Below are positions 31,580 to 42,499 of a stretch of DNA of 64,000 nt, one piece after another. The stretch spans positions 2,462,724-2,526,723 of the forward strand of contig CP070661.1 in NCBI GenBank assembly GCA_020355165.1, given 5' to 3'. The translations under genes and the position numbers were made by a program. The DNA comes from Burkholderiales bacterium. Lineage in GTDB: Bacteria > Pseudomonadota > Gammaproteobacteria > Burkholderiales > Burkholderiaceae_F. The first letter of the stretch is position 1. Every line of letters begins with the position of its first letter. The notes under the pieces were generated by a model, which did not search any database, was not told the DNA's origin, and saw only the letters and a program-made list of their open reading frames with translations.

Positions 31580-32134
31580 TCAGGCGCGGCCGAACAGCCG
31601 CTTCAGGAAGGCCAGCAGCAGGCTGAAGAAGCCGATTCTCGCCGGCGCCACCGGCTGCGCCGGCGCTCCCGCCTCGGCGGCCGGTGCGGCGCGCGCCGCC
31701 AGCTGCGCGCCGAACGCCTCGAAGAACTTGTCGGCAGTGGCCCCGGCGGCGGCATCGATCAGCCGCGAGCCAACCTGCGCCAGCTTGCCGCCGATGTGGG
31801 CGTTGGCGACGTAGGTGAGCTTGGTCTGCCGTGACGATTGCTCGGTGAGGGTGACCCGCGCCTCGCCGCGCGCGAAACCGGTCTGGCCGCCGGAGGCATC
31901 GAACTTCATCGTGTAGGCGTTGGGCGCGTCGATGTCCGCCAGCGCCATCTTGCCCTTGAACCGCGCTTTGACCGGACCGACCGCAGCGGTCATGACGATC
32001 TCGAACTGGTTCTCGCCGGTCGCGATGATGCTCTCGCAGCCGGGCACGCAGAGCCTGAGCATCTCGGTGTCGTTCAGCGCCGCCCATGCGGTGGCGCGGT
32101 CCGCTGCCAGCAGCCGTTCGCCTCTCAGTTCCAC
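31580..32134 (-). CDS. coxG: CoxG-like carbon monoxide dehydrogenase accessory protein
   Basis: 184 residues, starting at a GTG at 32134 that overlaps the coxE 3' end by ten bases; no ATG fits before the SRPBCC fold begins. The first 145 residues are the CoxG domain with AWAALNDTEML, CVPGCESI and the FKGKMALADI strand. A proline/alanine linker follows, then a hydrophobic tail with LLLAFLKRLF that could anchor it to the membrane, as described for CoxG proteins that recruit CO dehydrogenase to the membrane. It is the last gene of the cox operon, facing glgA. Confidence 0.88.
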   Translation of the reverse strand: MELRGERLLAADRATAWAALNDTEMLRLCVPGCESIIATGENQFEIVMTAAVGPVKARFKGKMALADIDAPNAYTMKFDASGGQTGFARGEARVTLTEQSSRQTKLTYVANAHIGGKLAQVGSRLIDAAAGATADKFFEAFGAQLAARAAPAAEAGAPAQPVAPARIGFFSLLLAFLKRLFGRA

Positions 32135-33357
32135 TTGACCGTCTCCCTTCGCAGGTGCCCGGTGCCGGCCAGCGTCTCGGCGAGCCGCTCCAGGCTTTCG
32201 ATGTTGTGCACGGGCAGGAAGCTTGACACGTGCGCCAGCAGCGCGCGAACGCCGCGCGCCTTCGGCTCGAAACCCTCGTAGCGCAGCAGCGGGTTGAGCC
32301 AGACCAGCCGCCGGCACGACTTGGCCAGCCGTTCGGCCTCGCGGCCGAGCTCGTCGATCGACGCGTGCTCGAGCCCGTCGGTCACCAGCAGCACGGTCGG
32401 GTTGCCCCACAGCACCCGTCGCGCCCAGTGCCGGTTGAACTCGTGCAGGCAGGCCGCAATGCGCGTGCCGCCCGACCAGTCGTCGACCGCACGCACCACC
32501 CCGGCGAGCGCCTCGTCGGGATCCCGATGGCGCAGCTGGCGGGTGATATGGGTCAGCCGCGTGCCGAACACGAACGCGTGGATTCGGTAGTTCGCCGCGT
32601 CCCGGCTGCCGGCCAGCGCATGCATGAACTGCAGGAACATGCGCGAGTAGCGGCTCATCGAGCCGGAAATGTCGACGATCACCACCAGCGGCTCGGTGCG
32701 TCGCCGACGTTGCCGCCGCGGCAGCTGCGCGATGTCGCCGCCGTACCTCGCGGCCTCCCGCAACGCTGCCCGCAGGTCGAGCCGGCTGCCGCGCTCGCTC
32801 GGTGCGTGACGGCGGGTGGCCAGCTGCACGAAGAACGGCGCGATCGTCGCCAGCATCCGCCGCGCCGCCGCCCATTCGGCGGTGCTCATGGTGTCGAAGT
32901 CGGCCTTGCGCAGCTGCTCGCGGTCGGTCCACGACAGCTGCGCGTCGATCTCGATCCGCTCCTGTTCCTGCGGCTGCGGCTGCCGCTCGACCCTCGGCGC
33001 CAGCGCCTCGCCGAGCCGGCGGTTCTCCGGCGGGGCCGGCGGCGCGCCACCCTTCTTCTGGCTCACCTGCGGCAGCAGCAGGCGCAGCATCTGGCCGAGC
33101 AGGTCGGGGTCCCTCCAGAAGACGTGAAACGCCTGTTCGAACAGCAGCCGGTGCTGCGCCCGGTCGACCAGGCAGGCGGCGAGCACGTTGCGGAAGTCGG
33201 CCCGCGACTCGATGCCGGCCACCTTGAGCGCCTGCAGCGCCAGCAGCACGCGGTCGGTGCCGAGCGGCACGCCGGCAGCGCGCAGCACGCGCGCGAAGTG
33301 CACGACGTTCTCCGCCAGCCGGCCCGGCAGCGCGTCGACGGAAGAGACCGGCAGCAT
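32125..33357 (-). CDS. coxE: CoxE-like von Willebrand factor A protein
   Basis: 410 residues from an ATG at 33357 that shares bases with the stop of the preceding gene (TGATG). The C-terminal half is a VWA domain with the MIDAS motif DISGSMSRYS, the later threonine in GGTRI and aspartate in LLVTDGLEHA. CoxE works with the MoxR-type ATPase CoxD in maturation of the copper/molybdenum active site of CO dehydrogenase; that role is known for the true CO enzyme and inferred here. Arg/Gln-rich segments around residues 130-150 form the middle of the protein. Downstream coxG overlaps it. Confidence 0.9.
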   Translation of the reverse strand: MLPVSSVDALPGRLAENVVHFARVLRAAGVPLGTDRVLLALQALKVAGIESRADFRNVLAACLVDRAQHRLLFEQAFHVFWRDPDLLGQMLRLLLPQVSQKKGGAPPAPPENRRLGEALAPRVERQPQPQEQERIEIDAQLSWTDREQLRKADFDTMSTAEWAAARRMLATIAPFFVQLATRRHAPSERGSRLDLRAALREAARYGGDIAQLPRRQRRRRTEPLVVIVDISGSMSRYSRMFLQFMHALAGSRDAANYRIHAFVFGTRLTHITRQLRHRDPDEALAGVVRAVDDWSGGTRIAACLHEFNRHWARRVLWGNPTVLLVTDGLEHASIDELGREAERLAKSCRRLVWLNPLLRYEGFEPKARGVRALLAHVSSFLPVHNIESLERLAETLAGTGHLRRETVKWN

Positions 33358-34022
33358 CAGAGCGTTGCGGCAACCGCAGGTCGTCCACCAGGGACGGGAC
33401 GATCGACCCACCAGCCGGCAGCCACCAGCAGCCATTGCGCCAGGCCGACCCAGGCCACTGCGGTGATCGACGGCGGCGGCGGGCCGAGCAGATCACCGGC
33501 AAAGATCAGCAGCAACACGGCGCAGAGCATCCACAGCGGCCAGCGCCGCTGCCCGACCGTGCTGCGCAGGTAAAGCGCCAGACCGCAGGCAAACAGGGCG
33601 AGCTCGACGAGGACCGAGCCCCACGGGACATTCCACAGGCCCAGGCCGATTCGGGCCTCGCCGGCTGGAGCCAGCGGCAGGTCCGGACGATGCACCAGCG
33701 CATCGAGCAACCAGTGACTTACTGCCAGCGTCGCCACTACGATCGCCCCGCGCCGTTGGTGCGCCACCGCGAACCAGGCGCCGCCGAGCAGCAGCGCCCA
33801 GACGACGACCATCAGCAGGCTGTGCGAGACCGGGTAGTGCTCGAACGCGAGCGGTGCCAGGCCGGGGATGCTCGCGTCGACCCGCGCGCGTTCGACGCCG
33901 GCGAGCAGCAGCGCCGGCCAAAGCAGGTCGATGAAGACCGAGGCCAGGAACAGCGTGCCGAGCGACGTCGCCGGCGCCGCGCGCTTGGCGGCCATGGCGA
34001 CAGCGTAATGGCCGAGAAACAT
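33357..34022 (-). CDS. Polytopic membrane protein, YdjM/DUF457-like, inside the cox operon
   Basis: 221 residues with about six hydrophobic segments and conserved histidines in MFLGHYAVAMAAKR, EHYPVSHSL and SHWLLDAL. This pattern fits predicted membrane-bound metal-dependent hydrolases of the YdjM type. It lies 21 bp after coxD and its stop overlaps the coxE start (TGATG), so it is translationally coupled to cox accessory genes. Function is unknown. I know of no report that such a protein takes part in CO dehydrogenase maturation. Confidence 0.75.
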   Translation of the reverse strand: MFLGHYAVAMAAKRAAPATSLGTLFLASVFIDLLWPALLLAGVERARVDASIPGLAPLAFEHYPVSHSLLMVVVWALLLGGAWFAVAHQRRGAIVVATLAVSHWLLDALVHRPDLPLAPAGEARIGLGLWNVPWGSVLVELALFACGLALYLRSTVGQRRWPLWMLCAVLLLIFAGDLLGPPPPSITAVAWVGLAQWLLVAAGWWVDRPVPGGRPAVAATL

Positions 34023-34043
34023 GCGCTCCGTTCCGCCGCCTTG

Positions 34044-34943
34044 TCAGGCCGCGACTTCGCGCCTGATCTTCTCGACCAGCCGCGCCGCCTCGCTGCCCTG
34101 CACCTTGGCGATGTCGTCCTGGTACTTCAGCAGCACGCCGAGCGTGTTGTTCACGGTATCGGCGTCGAGCGCCACGCTGTCCAGCGCCAGCAGGGCGCGG
34201 CTCCACTCGATCGTCTCCGACACGCCGGGCAGCTTGTACAGGTCGAGGCTGCGCAGGTGCTGCACGAAGGCGACGATCTGCCTCGACAGCGCCTCCCTGG
34301 CGTCCGGCACCTTGCGGCGGACGATCTCCAGCTCGCGCGCCGCCGAAGGGTAGTCGACCCAGTGGTAGATGCAGCGACGCTTCACCGCGTCGTGGATCTC
34401 GCGCGTTCGGTTGGAGGTGATGATCACCACCGGCGGCTCGGCGGCCCGGATCGTCTTCCACTCGGGGATGCTGATCTGGAAGTCCGACAGGACCTCGAGC
34501 AGGTAGGCCTCGAACGGCTCGTCGGTGCGGTCCAGCTCGTCGATCAGCAGCACCGGCGGCACCGCGCGCGGCAGCAGCGCGCGCAGCAGCGGCCGCTCGA
34601 TCAGGAAGCGGCCGGTGAACAGCCCCTCGGCGAGCTGCTCGCGGGCGGTCTCCTTGGCCTCGGCCAGCCGGATCTCCAGCATCTGCCGCGCATAGTTCCA
34701 CTCGTAGGCGGCGGCGTTGACGTCGAGCCCCTCGTAGCACTGCAGGCGGATCAGCTCGGCAGCGAGTCCGGCCGCCAGCACCTTGGCGATCTCGGTCTTG
34801 CCGGTGCCGGGCTCGCCCTCGAGGAACAGCGGCCGCTTCAGCTTAAGCGCGAGGAACACCGCCGTGGCGAGCTGGCGGTCGGCGACGTAGTTCTGCTCCG
34901 CCAGCAGCGCGGCGGCGGCGTCGATCGAAAGTGGAGTGTTCAT
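34044..34943 (-). CDS. coxD: CoxD-like MoxR-family AAA ATPase
   Basis: 299 residues from the ATG at 34943 (MNTPLSIDAAAALLAEQNY). Walker A is GEPGTGKTEIAK near residue 43, Walker B is VLLIDELDR, and ITSNRTREIHDAVKRR carries sensor 1 and the arginine finger region. CoxD is a chaperone-like ATPase needed to insert sulfur and copper in the CO dehydrogenase active site. It pairs here with the VWA protein CoxE, a standard MoxR-VWA partnership. It lies 125 bp after the VOC gene and 21 bp before the membrane protein gene. Confidence 0.93.
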   Translation of the reverse strand: MNTPLSIDAAAALLAEQNYVADRQLATAVFLALKLKRPLFLEGEPGTGKTEIAKVLAAGLAAELIRLQCYEGLDVNAAAYEWNYARQMLEIRLAEAKETAREQLAEGLFTGRFLIERPLLRALLPRAVPPVLLIDELDRTDEPFEAYLLEVLSDFQISIPEWKTIRAAEPPVVIITSNRTREIHDAVKRRCIYHWVDYPSAARELEIVRRKVPDAREALSRQIVAFVQHLRSLDLYKLPGVSETIEWSRALLALDSVALDADTVNNTLGVLLKYQDDIAKVQGSEAARLVEKIRREVAA

Positions 34944-35068
34944 GAAGCGACGGTAGCGGATCGCCACATTCCGCGCCATGCAGCGGTTCCGCGCGCCAGC
35001 GGCGGCCGCGACGGCGGCAAGGGGGTTGTGGAGGGCAAATCTACTCTGGCCGCGATTGTCCGCAATTC

Positions 35069-35527
35069 TCAGGGCAGCATCGCCACCATCCGCCGCTGCG
35101 CTTCCTCGACCGAGACGTCCTCGACGTGCGTGGCCAGCGTCCACTGGTAGCCGTAGGGATCGGCAAGCGTGCCCGAGCGGTCGCCGTAGAACTGGTCCTC
35201 GACCGGCCGCACGCGCGTCGCACCGGCATCGAGCGCGCGCTCGAAGGCGGTGTCGACGTCCGGCACGTAGACCATCAGCGACACCGGCGAGCCACCGAGC
35301 GACAGCGGGCTGCGGTTGCCCCACTCGGCGTTCTCGTCGGCCAGCATCAGGATCGAGTCGCCGATGCGGAGCTCCGCGTGAGCGATGCTGCCGTCCGGCA
35401 GGTCGAGCTTCAGCGCCAGCTCGGCGCCAAAGGCGCGTGCATAGAAGTCGATCGCCGCCCTGGCGTCGCGCAGCGTCAGGTACGGCGTCACCGAGTGATA
35501 GCCGGGAGGCTGGAAAGGAACGGCCAT
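35069..35527 (-). CDS. VOC/PhnB-like glyoxalase-fold protein
   Basis: 152 residues from the ATG at 35527, behind AAGGAGA at ideal spacing; an earlier in-frame ATG at 35575 lies before the hairpin and is not used. HSVTPYLTLRDARAAIDFY and the late DRSGTLADPYGYQW are typical of the PhnB-like branch of the vicinal oxygen chelate fold. Such proteins bind a metal and small molecules, but the reaction here cannot be told. It sits between coxM and coxD and may be read with them. Confidence 0.85.
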   Translation of the reverse strand: MAVPFQPPGYHSVTPYLTLRDARAAIDFYARAFGAELALKLDLPDGSIAHAELRIGDSILMLADENAEWGNRSPLSLGGSPVSLMVYVPDVDTAFERALDAGATRVRPVEDQFYGDRSGTLADPYGYQWTLATHVEDVSVEEAQRRMVAMLP

Positions 35528-35544
35528 CGGGATCTCCTTCAAGC

Positions 35545-35572
35545 GCAAAGGCGCCGCGAGCGGCGCCTTTGC
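35545..35572 (-). terminator. 13-bp perfect hairpin between coxM and the VOC gene
   Basis: GCAAAGGCGCCGC (35545-35557) and GCGGCGCCTTTGC (35560-35572) are perfect complements around two bases. Only three T residues lie in the arm and no T-run follows, so termination may be partial. It sits after the coxM stop and before the VOC ribosome binding site, splitting structural from accessory genes. Confidence 0.55.
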
Positions 35573-35594
35573 CATCGGCAGGACGCCGGCCGCG

Positions 35595-36389
35595 TCAGGC
35601 GGCGGCAGCGACGGCGCGCTTCGTCAGCACGCCGATCAGGTGCGCGCGGTACTCCGCGCTGCCGTGCAGGTCGCTGTTCAGCCCGTCGGCCGGGATCGCC
35701 ACGCCATCGCAGGACTGCGGCGCGAACTTGGCGCTCAGCCGGTCCTCGAGCGCCTTGACGCGGAAGGCGCACGGCCCGGCGCCGGTCACCGCGACGCGCA
35801 CGCCGCCGGCGGTCCTGGCGACGAACACGCCGACGATCGAGAAGCGCGACGCCGGCTGCCTGAACTTCACCCACGCCGCCTTCTCCGGTTTCGGAAAGCT
35901 GACCGAGGTGATCAGTTCGCCGGGGTTCAACGCGGTCTCGTACAGCCCCTTGAAGTAGTCGTCGGCGGCGATCTGCCGCGCGTTGGTGTGAATCGTCGCA
36001 GCCAGCCCGAGCACGCCGGCCGGGTAGCAGCCGGCCGGGTCGCTGTGGGCGATCGAGCCGCCGAGCGTGCCGCGGTTGCGCACCGCACGGTCGCCGATGC
36101 CGCCGGCAAGCACGGCCAGCGCCGGGATCAACGACCGCACGTCCCTCGACGCCGCGACCTCGGCGTGGGTGGTCATCGCACCGATGCTGATGCTGTTGCC
36201 CTGCACGGCGATGCCCCTCAGCCCGGCAACGCCGGCCAGATCGATGAAGCCTTCCGGCGCCAGCAGGCCGAGCTTGATCGACGGCAGCGTCGACTGGCCG
36301 CCGGCCAGCACCTTGTCGTCGGGGTGCTCGCCCATCAGCTTGACGGCCTCGGCGACCGAGGCGGGACGGTGATAGTGGGTGTGGTGCAT
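35595..36389 (-). CDS. coxM: CO dehydrogenase-type FAD subunit
   Basis: Medium, FAD-binding subunit of a molybdenum hydroxylase, 264 residues from the ATG at 36389 with GGAGG upstream. The FAD pyrophosphate motifs are AGGQSTLPSIKLGL near residue 31 and TLGGSIAHSDPAG near residue 110. The C-terminal CO_deh_flav_C domain follows. It passes electrons from the 2Fe-2S centres of CoxS to FAD and on to an acceptor. It follows coxL by 14 bp, completing an S-L-M order (CO operons are often M-S-L). Confidence 0.94.
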   Translation of the reverse strand: MHHTHYHRPASVAEAVKLMGEHPDDKVLAGGQSTLPSIKLGLLAPEGFIDLAGVAGLRGIAVQGNSISIGAMTTHAEVAASRDVRSLIPALAVLAGGIGDRAVRNRGTLGGSIAHSDPAGCYPAGVLGLAATIHTNARQIAADDYFKGLYETALNPGELITSVSFPKPEKAAWVKFRQPASRFSIVGVFVARTAGGVRVAVTGAGPCAFRVKALEDRLSAKFAPQSCDGVAIPADGLNSDLHGSAEYRAHLIGVLTKRAVAAAA

Positions 36390-36403
36390 GGATGTCCTCC
36401 GCC

Positions 36404-38773
<2,370 letters not shown>

Positions 38774-38867
38774 CTCTCGTCTCCATCCGTTTCGTTACGC
38801 GGACGCGCCAGCGTCCGCCTCTGCAAACGAGCGCCGGGCCGCCCCGAACTCGTCTGCCAAACCAAAC

Positions 38868-38914
38868 CACTCGTCGTGCACGTGCGACTAGAAGGGTCGC
38901 GTACACGACGAGTG
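38868..38914. repeat. Imperfect hairpin between coxS and coxL
   Basis: CACTCGTCGTG at 38868-38878 pairs with CACGACGAGTG at 38904-38914, and the arms continue inward with a few mismatches toward a TAGAAGGG loop. It begins five bases after the coxS stop in a 145-bp gap to coxL. There is no T-run. It could stabilise the coxS message or tune the S:L ratio. Confidence 0.55.
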
Positions 38915-38918
38915 CGGG

Positions 38919-39392
38919 CTATATGCCCATCGCCTTGGCGCCCTGCGCGATCGCCTTGACGATGTTCTGGTAGCCGGTGCAGCGGCAGAAGTTGCCGTCG
39001 AGGGCCTCGCGGATCTCGCGGTCGCTGCCGTGCGGGTGGTGCGTCACCAGGTCGATCGCGCTCATCACCATGCCGGGGGTGCAGAAGCCGCACTGCAGTC
39101 CGTGGCAGGTCTTGAAGGCGGCCTGCATCGGGTGCATCGTGCCGTCGGCCGGCGTGATGCCCTCGATCGTCGTCACCTCGGCACCCTGCACCTGCGCCGC
39201 CAGCACGTTGCAGCTCTTCACGGCGCGGCCGTCGACCAGCACCGTGCAGGCGCCGCACTGGCCGGTGTCGCAGCCGATGTGGGTGCCGGTCAGCCGCAGG
39301 TGCTCACGGATGAAGGTCGACAGCAGCGTATCCGGGCCGACTTCCGCCGACACGTGCTTGCCGTTGACCTGAAAGGACAGCGCTACGCGCAT
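38919..39392 (-). CDS. coxS: CO dehydrogenase-type [2Fe-2S] subunit
   Basis: Small subunit of the molybdenum hydroxylase, 157 residues from the ATG at 39392 with AAGGAG upstream. The plant-type ferredoxin cluster is bound by GCDTGQCGACTV plus the following cysteine in SCNVL. The second [2Fe-2S] centre uses CGFCTPGM and CRCTGYQNI. Both sets of four cysteines are present. It is the first gene of the operon; a 201-bp gap separates it from the divergent xdhC and should contain both promoters. Confidence 0.96.
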   Translation of the reverse strand: MRVALSFQVNGKHVSAEVGPDTLLSTFIREHLRLTGTHIGCDTGQCGACTVLVDGRAVKSCNVLAAQVQGAEVTTIEGITPADGTMHPMQAAFKTCHGLQCGFCTPGMVMSAIDLVTHHPHGSDREIREALDGNFCRCTGYQNIVKAIAQGAKAMGI

Positions 39393-39593
39393 CAATGTCT
39401 CCTTGGGATTTGCTTCGCCCCGGCCGAGGCGGTCCGCCCGGCTCGCGCGGGCCCGTTGGTTGGGCCCGTCGACTGTAATGCGCCGGTCTGGCCCAGCGCA
39501 AGGCGCACAACGACGCACCCGCGTTCTTGCGATGCGGCAATGACGGGCACTCGGCGGCGGTCACTACAATCGCCCCTGAATGGCAGCGAACCC

Positions 39594-40595
39594 ATGGACA
39601 ACGTCGACGCACAAGTCCTGAAGAAGGCGGAGGAGTGGCGCGCCGCCGGGCACCGGGCGGTGCTCGGCACCGTGGTGCGAACGTGGGGATCGGCACCGCG
39701 GCCGGTCGGCGCGCACGTGCTGGTGCGCGACGACGGGCTGGTGGTCGGCTCGGTCTCCGGCGGCTGCATCGAGGACGACCTGGTAGACAAGGTCCGCAGC
39801 GGCAAGGTCGCCGCCGAAAAGCCGCAGCGCGTCAAGTACGGGATCACCGCCGACGAGGCATTCCAGTTCGGCCTGCCCTGCGGCGGCACGATCGAGCTGA
39901 TCCTCGAGCCGGTCGGCGACGGCTCGAAGGTCGGCGAACTGCTCGAGCGAGTCGGCGCCGGCCGGCACACGCTGCGCCGGCTCGACCTGAAGACCGGCGA
40001 GGTCCGGCTCTCTGACGGCAGCGGCACCGACGTGCTGGTGTGCGACGAAGAGCAGCTGATCACCGCCCACGGCCCGCGCCTGCGGCTGCTGATCATCGGC
40101 GCCGGGCAGCTGACCCACTACGTGGCGCAGATGGCGCTGGCGCTGGACTACCAGGTGACGATCTGCGATCCGCGCGAGGAGTACGCCGACGGCTGGCTGG
40201 TGCCGGGCACCACGCTGGTGCGCACGATGCCGGACGACACCGTCAGCGAGTTCAGGCCGGACCGCAACACGGCGATCATCGCGCTGACGCACGACCCCAA
40301 ACTCGACGACCTGGCGCTGATCGAGGCGCTGCAGTCGGAAGCCTTCTACGTCGGTGCGATCGGCTCTCACCGCAACCAGGCCAAGCGCCGCGAGCGACTG
40401 CTCGAATTCGGCGTCACCGAGGCGCAGCTGGCGACCCTGCACGGCCCGGTCGGCCTGAAGAACGGCGCGCGCACGCCGCCCGAAATAGCCGTCTCCATCC
40501 TCGCCGAGATGACGGCCGTGAAGTACGGCTACCGCGTCCCGGCACCGGAGCGCATCGGACCCTCGACGTCGACTCAGGCGGGTTGCGTCAGCTGA
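39594..40595 (+). CDS. XdhC/CoxI-family molybdenum enzyme maturation protein
   Basis: 333 residues from the ATG at 39594. The N-terminal XdhC_CoxI domain has TWGSAPRPVGAHVLV, SVSGGCIEDDLV and GLPCGGTIEL with its conserved cysteines. The C-terminal Rossmann domain has LLIIGAGQLTHYVA and YVGAIGSHRNQAKRRERL. Members bind molybdenum cofactor, help sulfurate it and insert it in xanthine dehydrogenase or CoxL-type enzymes. It is transcribed away from coxS and most likely matures the adjacent enzyme. A TACAAT hexamer at 39565-39570 could be its -10 box, but no convincing -35 is visible. Confidence 0.93.
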   Translation: MDNVDAQVLKKAEEWRAAGHRAVLGTVVRTWGSAPRPVGAHVLVRDDGLVVGSVSGGCIEDDLVDKVRSGKVAAEKPQRVKYGITADEAFQFGLPCGGTIELILEPVGDGSKVGELLERVGAGRHTLRRLDLKTGEVRLSDGSGTDVLVCDEEQLITAHGPRLRLLIIGAGQLTHYVAQMALALDYQVTICDPREEYADGWLVPGTTLVRTMPDDTVSEFRPDRNTAIIALTHDPKLDDLALIEALQSEAFYVGAIGSHRNQAKRRERLLEFGVTEAQLATLHGPVGLKNGARTPPEIAVSILAEMTAVKYGYRVPAPERIGPSTSTQAGCVS

Positions 40596-40765
40596 GAGGC
40601 GGTGCCGTTAGCGGCTGCAGCTCCGCCACCCCGTGGCGCCGTTCGGGAAGGCACGGCGCTTCGCGATACGGAATGGGGCTCCTTAACGCGAATCGCTTGG
40701 GTGTAAGGTTGCCGTTGTTGCGTTGCCGCGCGAGCACCCGCCCCGGCAGGCAGCCTCCGGCAAGA

Positions 40766-41713
40766 ATGACCTCCCTGACACCTGTCGAAATCCTGCAGGC
40801 GCCCGTGCCGCTGGCGCTTGCCGACGGCGCGCCGCTCGGTCCGTTCCAGCTGGCCGAGGCGCCGACCTGGGACCCGCAGGCCGGCCGCCTCTGGTGGGCC
40901 GATATCGAGGCACGGTCGCTGCACTCGCTCGACTTCGACGCCCGCGCCGACGGCTCGCTGTCGCCGGGAGGGCATCGACGCTACGGCTTCGATCGGAAAG
41001 TCTGCTCGATCGGCCTGACCCGCTCGGGCCGCCTGCTGCTGGCACTGGCCGACGGCGTGTACTTCTTCACGCCGGCGACCGAAGCGCTGGAGCTGCTGGC
41101 CAGGCCGGAGCCCGACCGCCCGGCGTACTGCCTGAACGACGGCAAGGTGGGCCCGGACGGCGCGTTCTGGGTCGGCTCGCTCGAGGACACGCCCGAGCGC
41201 CCGCCGGTCGGCAGCCTGTACCGGATCAGCGCCGACGGCCGCTGCCGCCGCATCAGCACCGGTTATCGCGTTTCCAACGGTCTCGCCTGGTCTGCCGATG
41301 GCCGCGCGATGTTCCACTCGGATTCGCGCGGACCGACGATCGACCGCTGGGACTTCGATCCCGCCTCGGGCACGGTGGGAAGCCGCACGGCGATCCGCAC
41401 GCTCGACGACCAGCTCGGCCGCCCCGACGGCGGCGCCTGCGACCTCGCCGGCGGCTACTGGAGCGCCGGCGTCAGCGCCGGCTGCCTGAACCGCTTCGAC
41501 GTCGATGGCAGCCTGGTGCAGCGGATCGACCTGCCCGAACCGAGGCCGACCATGCCCTGCTTCGCCGGGCCCGACATGCAGACGCTGTTCGTGACGACGG
41601 CTCGCCACGGTCTGGACCCGGCAGCGCTGGCGCGCCATCCGCAGGCGGGCCAGCTGCTGATGCTGCGGGTGTCGGTGGCCGGCGTGCCGGTGCAGCGTTT
41701 CGCCGATCGCTGA
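40766..41713 (+). CDS. SMP-30/gluconolactonase-family lactonase
   Basis: Six-bladed beta-propeller of 315 residues from the ATG at 40766. Family motifs are LAEAPTWDPQAGRLWWADI with the metal-binding glutamate, LNDGKVGPDGAFWVG with the Asn, and SNGLAWSADGRAMFHSDS with Asn and Asp ligands, then RPDGGACD. Such enzymes hydrolyse sugar lactones with Ca or Zn. No sugar dehydrogenase or transporter lies next to it, so the substrate is open. It follows xdhC by 170 bp and converges with the LytTR regulator gene ten bases away. Confidence 0.9.
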   Translation: MTSLTPVEILQAPVPLALADGAPLGPFQLAEAPTWDPQAGRLWWADIEARSLHSLDFDARADGSLSPGGHRRYGFDRKVCSIGLTRSGRLLLALADGVYFFTPATEALELLARPEPDRPAYCLNDGKVGPDGAFWVGSLEDTPERPPVGSLYRISADGRCRRISTGYRVSNGLAWSADGRAMFHSDSRGPTIDRWDFDPASGTVGSRTAIRTLDDQLGRPDGGACDLAGGYWSAGVSAGCLNRFDVDGSLVQRIDLPEPRPTMPCFAGPDMQTLFVTTARHGLDPAALARHPQAGQLLMLRVSVAGVPVQRFADR

Positions 41714-41722
41714 GCAGGCGGC

Positions 41723-42499
41723 TTAGGCGAGCGCCGTCTGCTTGACCAGCGGCCACTGCCGCCGCGAGATCGGCAGCCGGTCCGGCAGTTCCTTCAGCAG
41801 CACTTCCCAGTGCCCCTCGCCGCCTTCGCCGTCGCCATCGACCGAGCCGCGCACTCGCTCGAAGGCGCGGATCGACTTGCGTGCCACCAGGGTGTTGCGG
41901 TGGATGCGAACGAAGCGCGGGCCGAACTCCTCCTCGAGCGAGGTCAGCGACTCCTCGGTCAGGTGCTCGCGCTGCGGCGTGCGGATGGTGACGTACTTCA
42001 GCTCGGCGCGCAGGAAGACGATCTCCTCGACCGGCACCAGCGACATCCGACCGCGCTCGGAGATCGTCAGGTGCGTGCGCTGCGAGCCGAGCGCGCGCGC
42101 CACCTCCTCCAGCCGCGGCTCGTTCTGCGCCAGCCGCTTGGCGCGGGCCAGCGAGGCGGCCAGGCGGTCGGCACGGACCGGCTTGAGCAGGTAGTCCAGC
42201 GCGCGCACCTCGAAGGCCTCGAGCGCATGCTCGTCGTGCGCGGTGACGAATATCACCGCCGGTGGATGCTCGCGCGCCGCCAGGTGACGGGCGACCTCGA
42301 TTCCGTTCATGCCGGGCATCGAGATGTCGAGCAGCACGATGTCGGGCGCGTCGCGGTCGACCGCTTCCAGCGCGGCCTGCCCGCTGCCCACCGCATCGAC
42401 CACCTGCGACGGGAACTGCGACCCGACTTCGGCCAGCAGCTGCTGCATGCGTACGCGCGCCGGCGGTTCATCGTCAACGATCAGGATCTTGGTGCTCAT
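41723..42499 (-). CDS. algR: LytTR response regulator, AlgR-like
   Basis: DNA-binding response regulator, 258 residues from the ATG at 42499. The receiver has IVDDEPPAR, aspartate in [13 protein letters not shown] and lysine in LLKPVRADR. The C-terminal LytTR domain includes [26 protein letters not shown] and RIHRNTLVA. It overlaps the sensor gene by four bases (ATGA). The pair and its position beside argH match the AlgZ/AlgR pair of betaproteobacteria and pseudomonads. Targets are not evident. Confidence 0.9.
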   Translation of the reverse strand: MSTKILIVDDEPPARVRMQQLLAEVGSQFPSQVVDAVGSGQAALEAVDRDAPDIVLLDISMPGMNGIEVARHLAAREHPPAVIFVTAHDEHALEAFEVRALDYLLKPVRADRLAASLARAKRLAQNEPRLEEVARALGSQRTHLTISERGRMSLVPVEEIVFLRAELKYVTIRTPQREHLTEESLTSLEEEFGPRFVRIHRNTLVARKSIRAFERVRGSVDGDGEGGEGHWEVLLKELPDRLPISRRQWPLVKQTALA

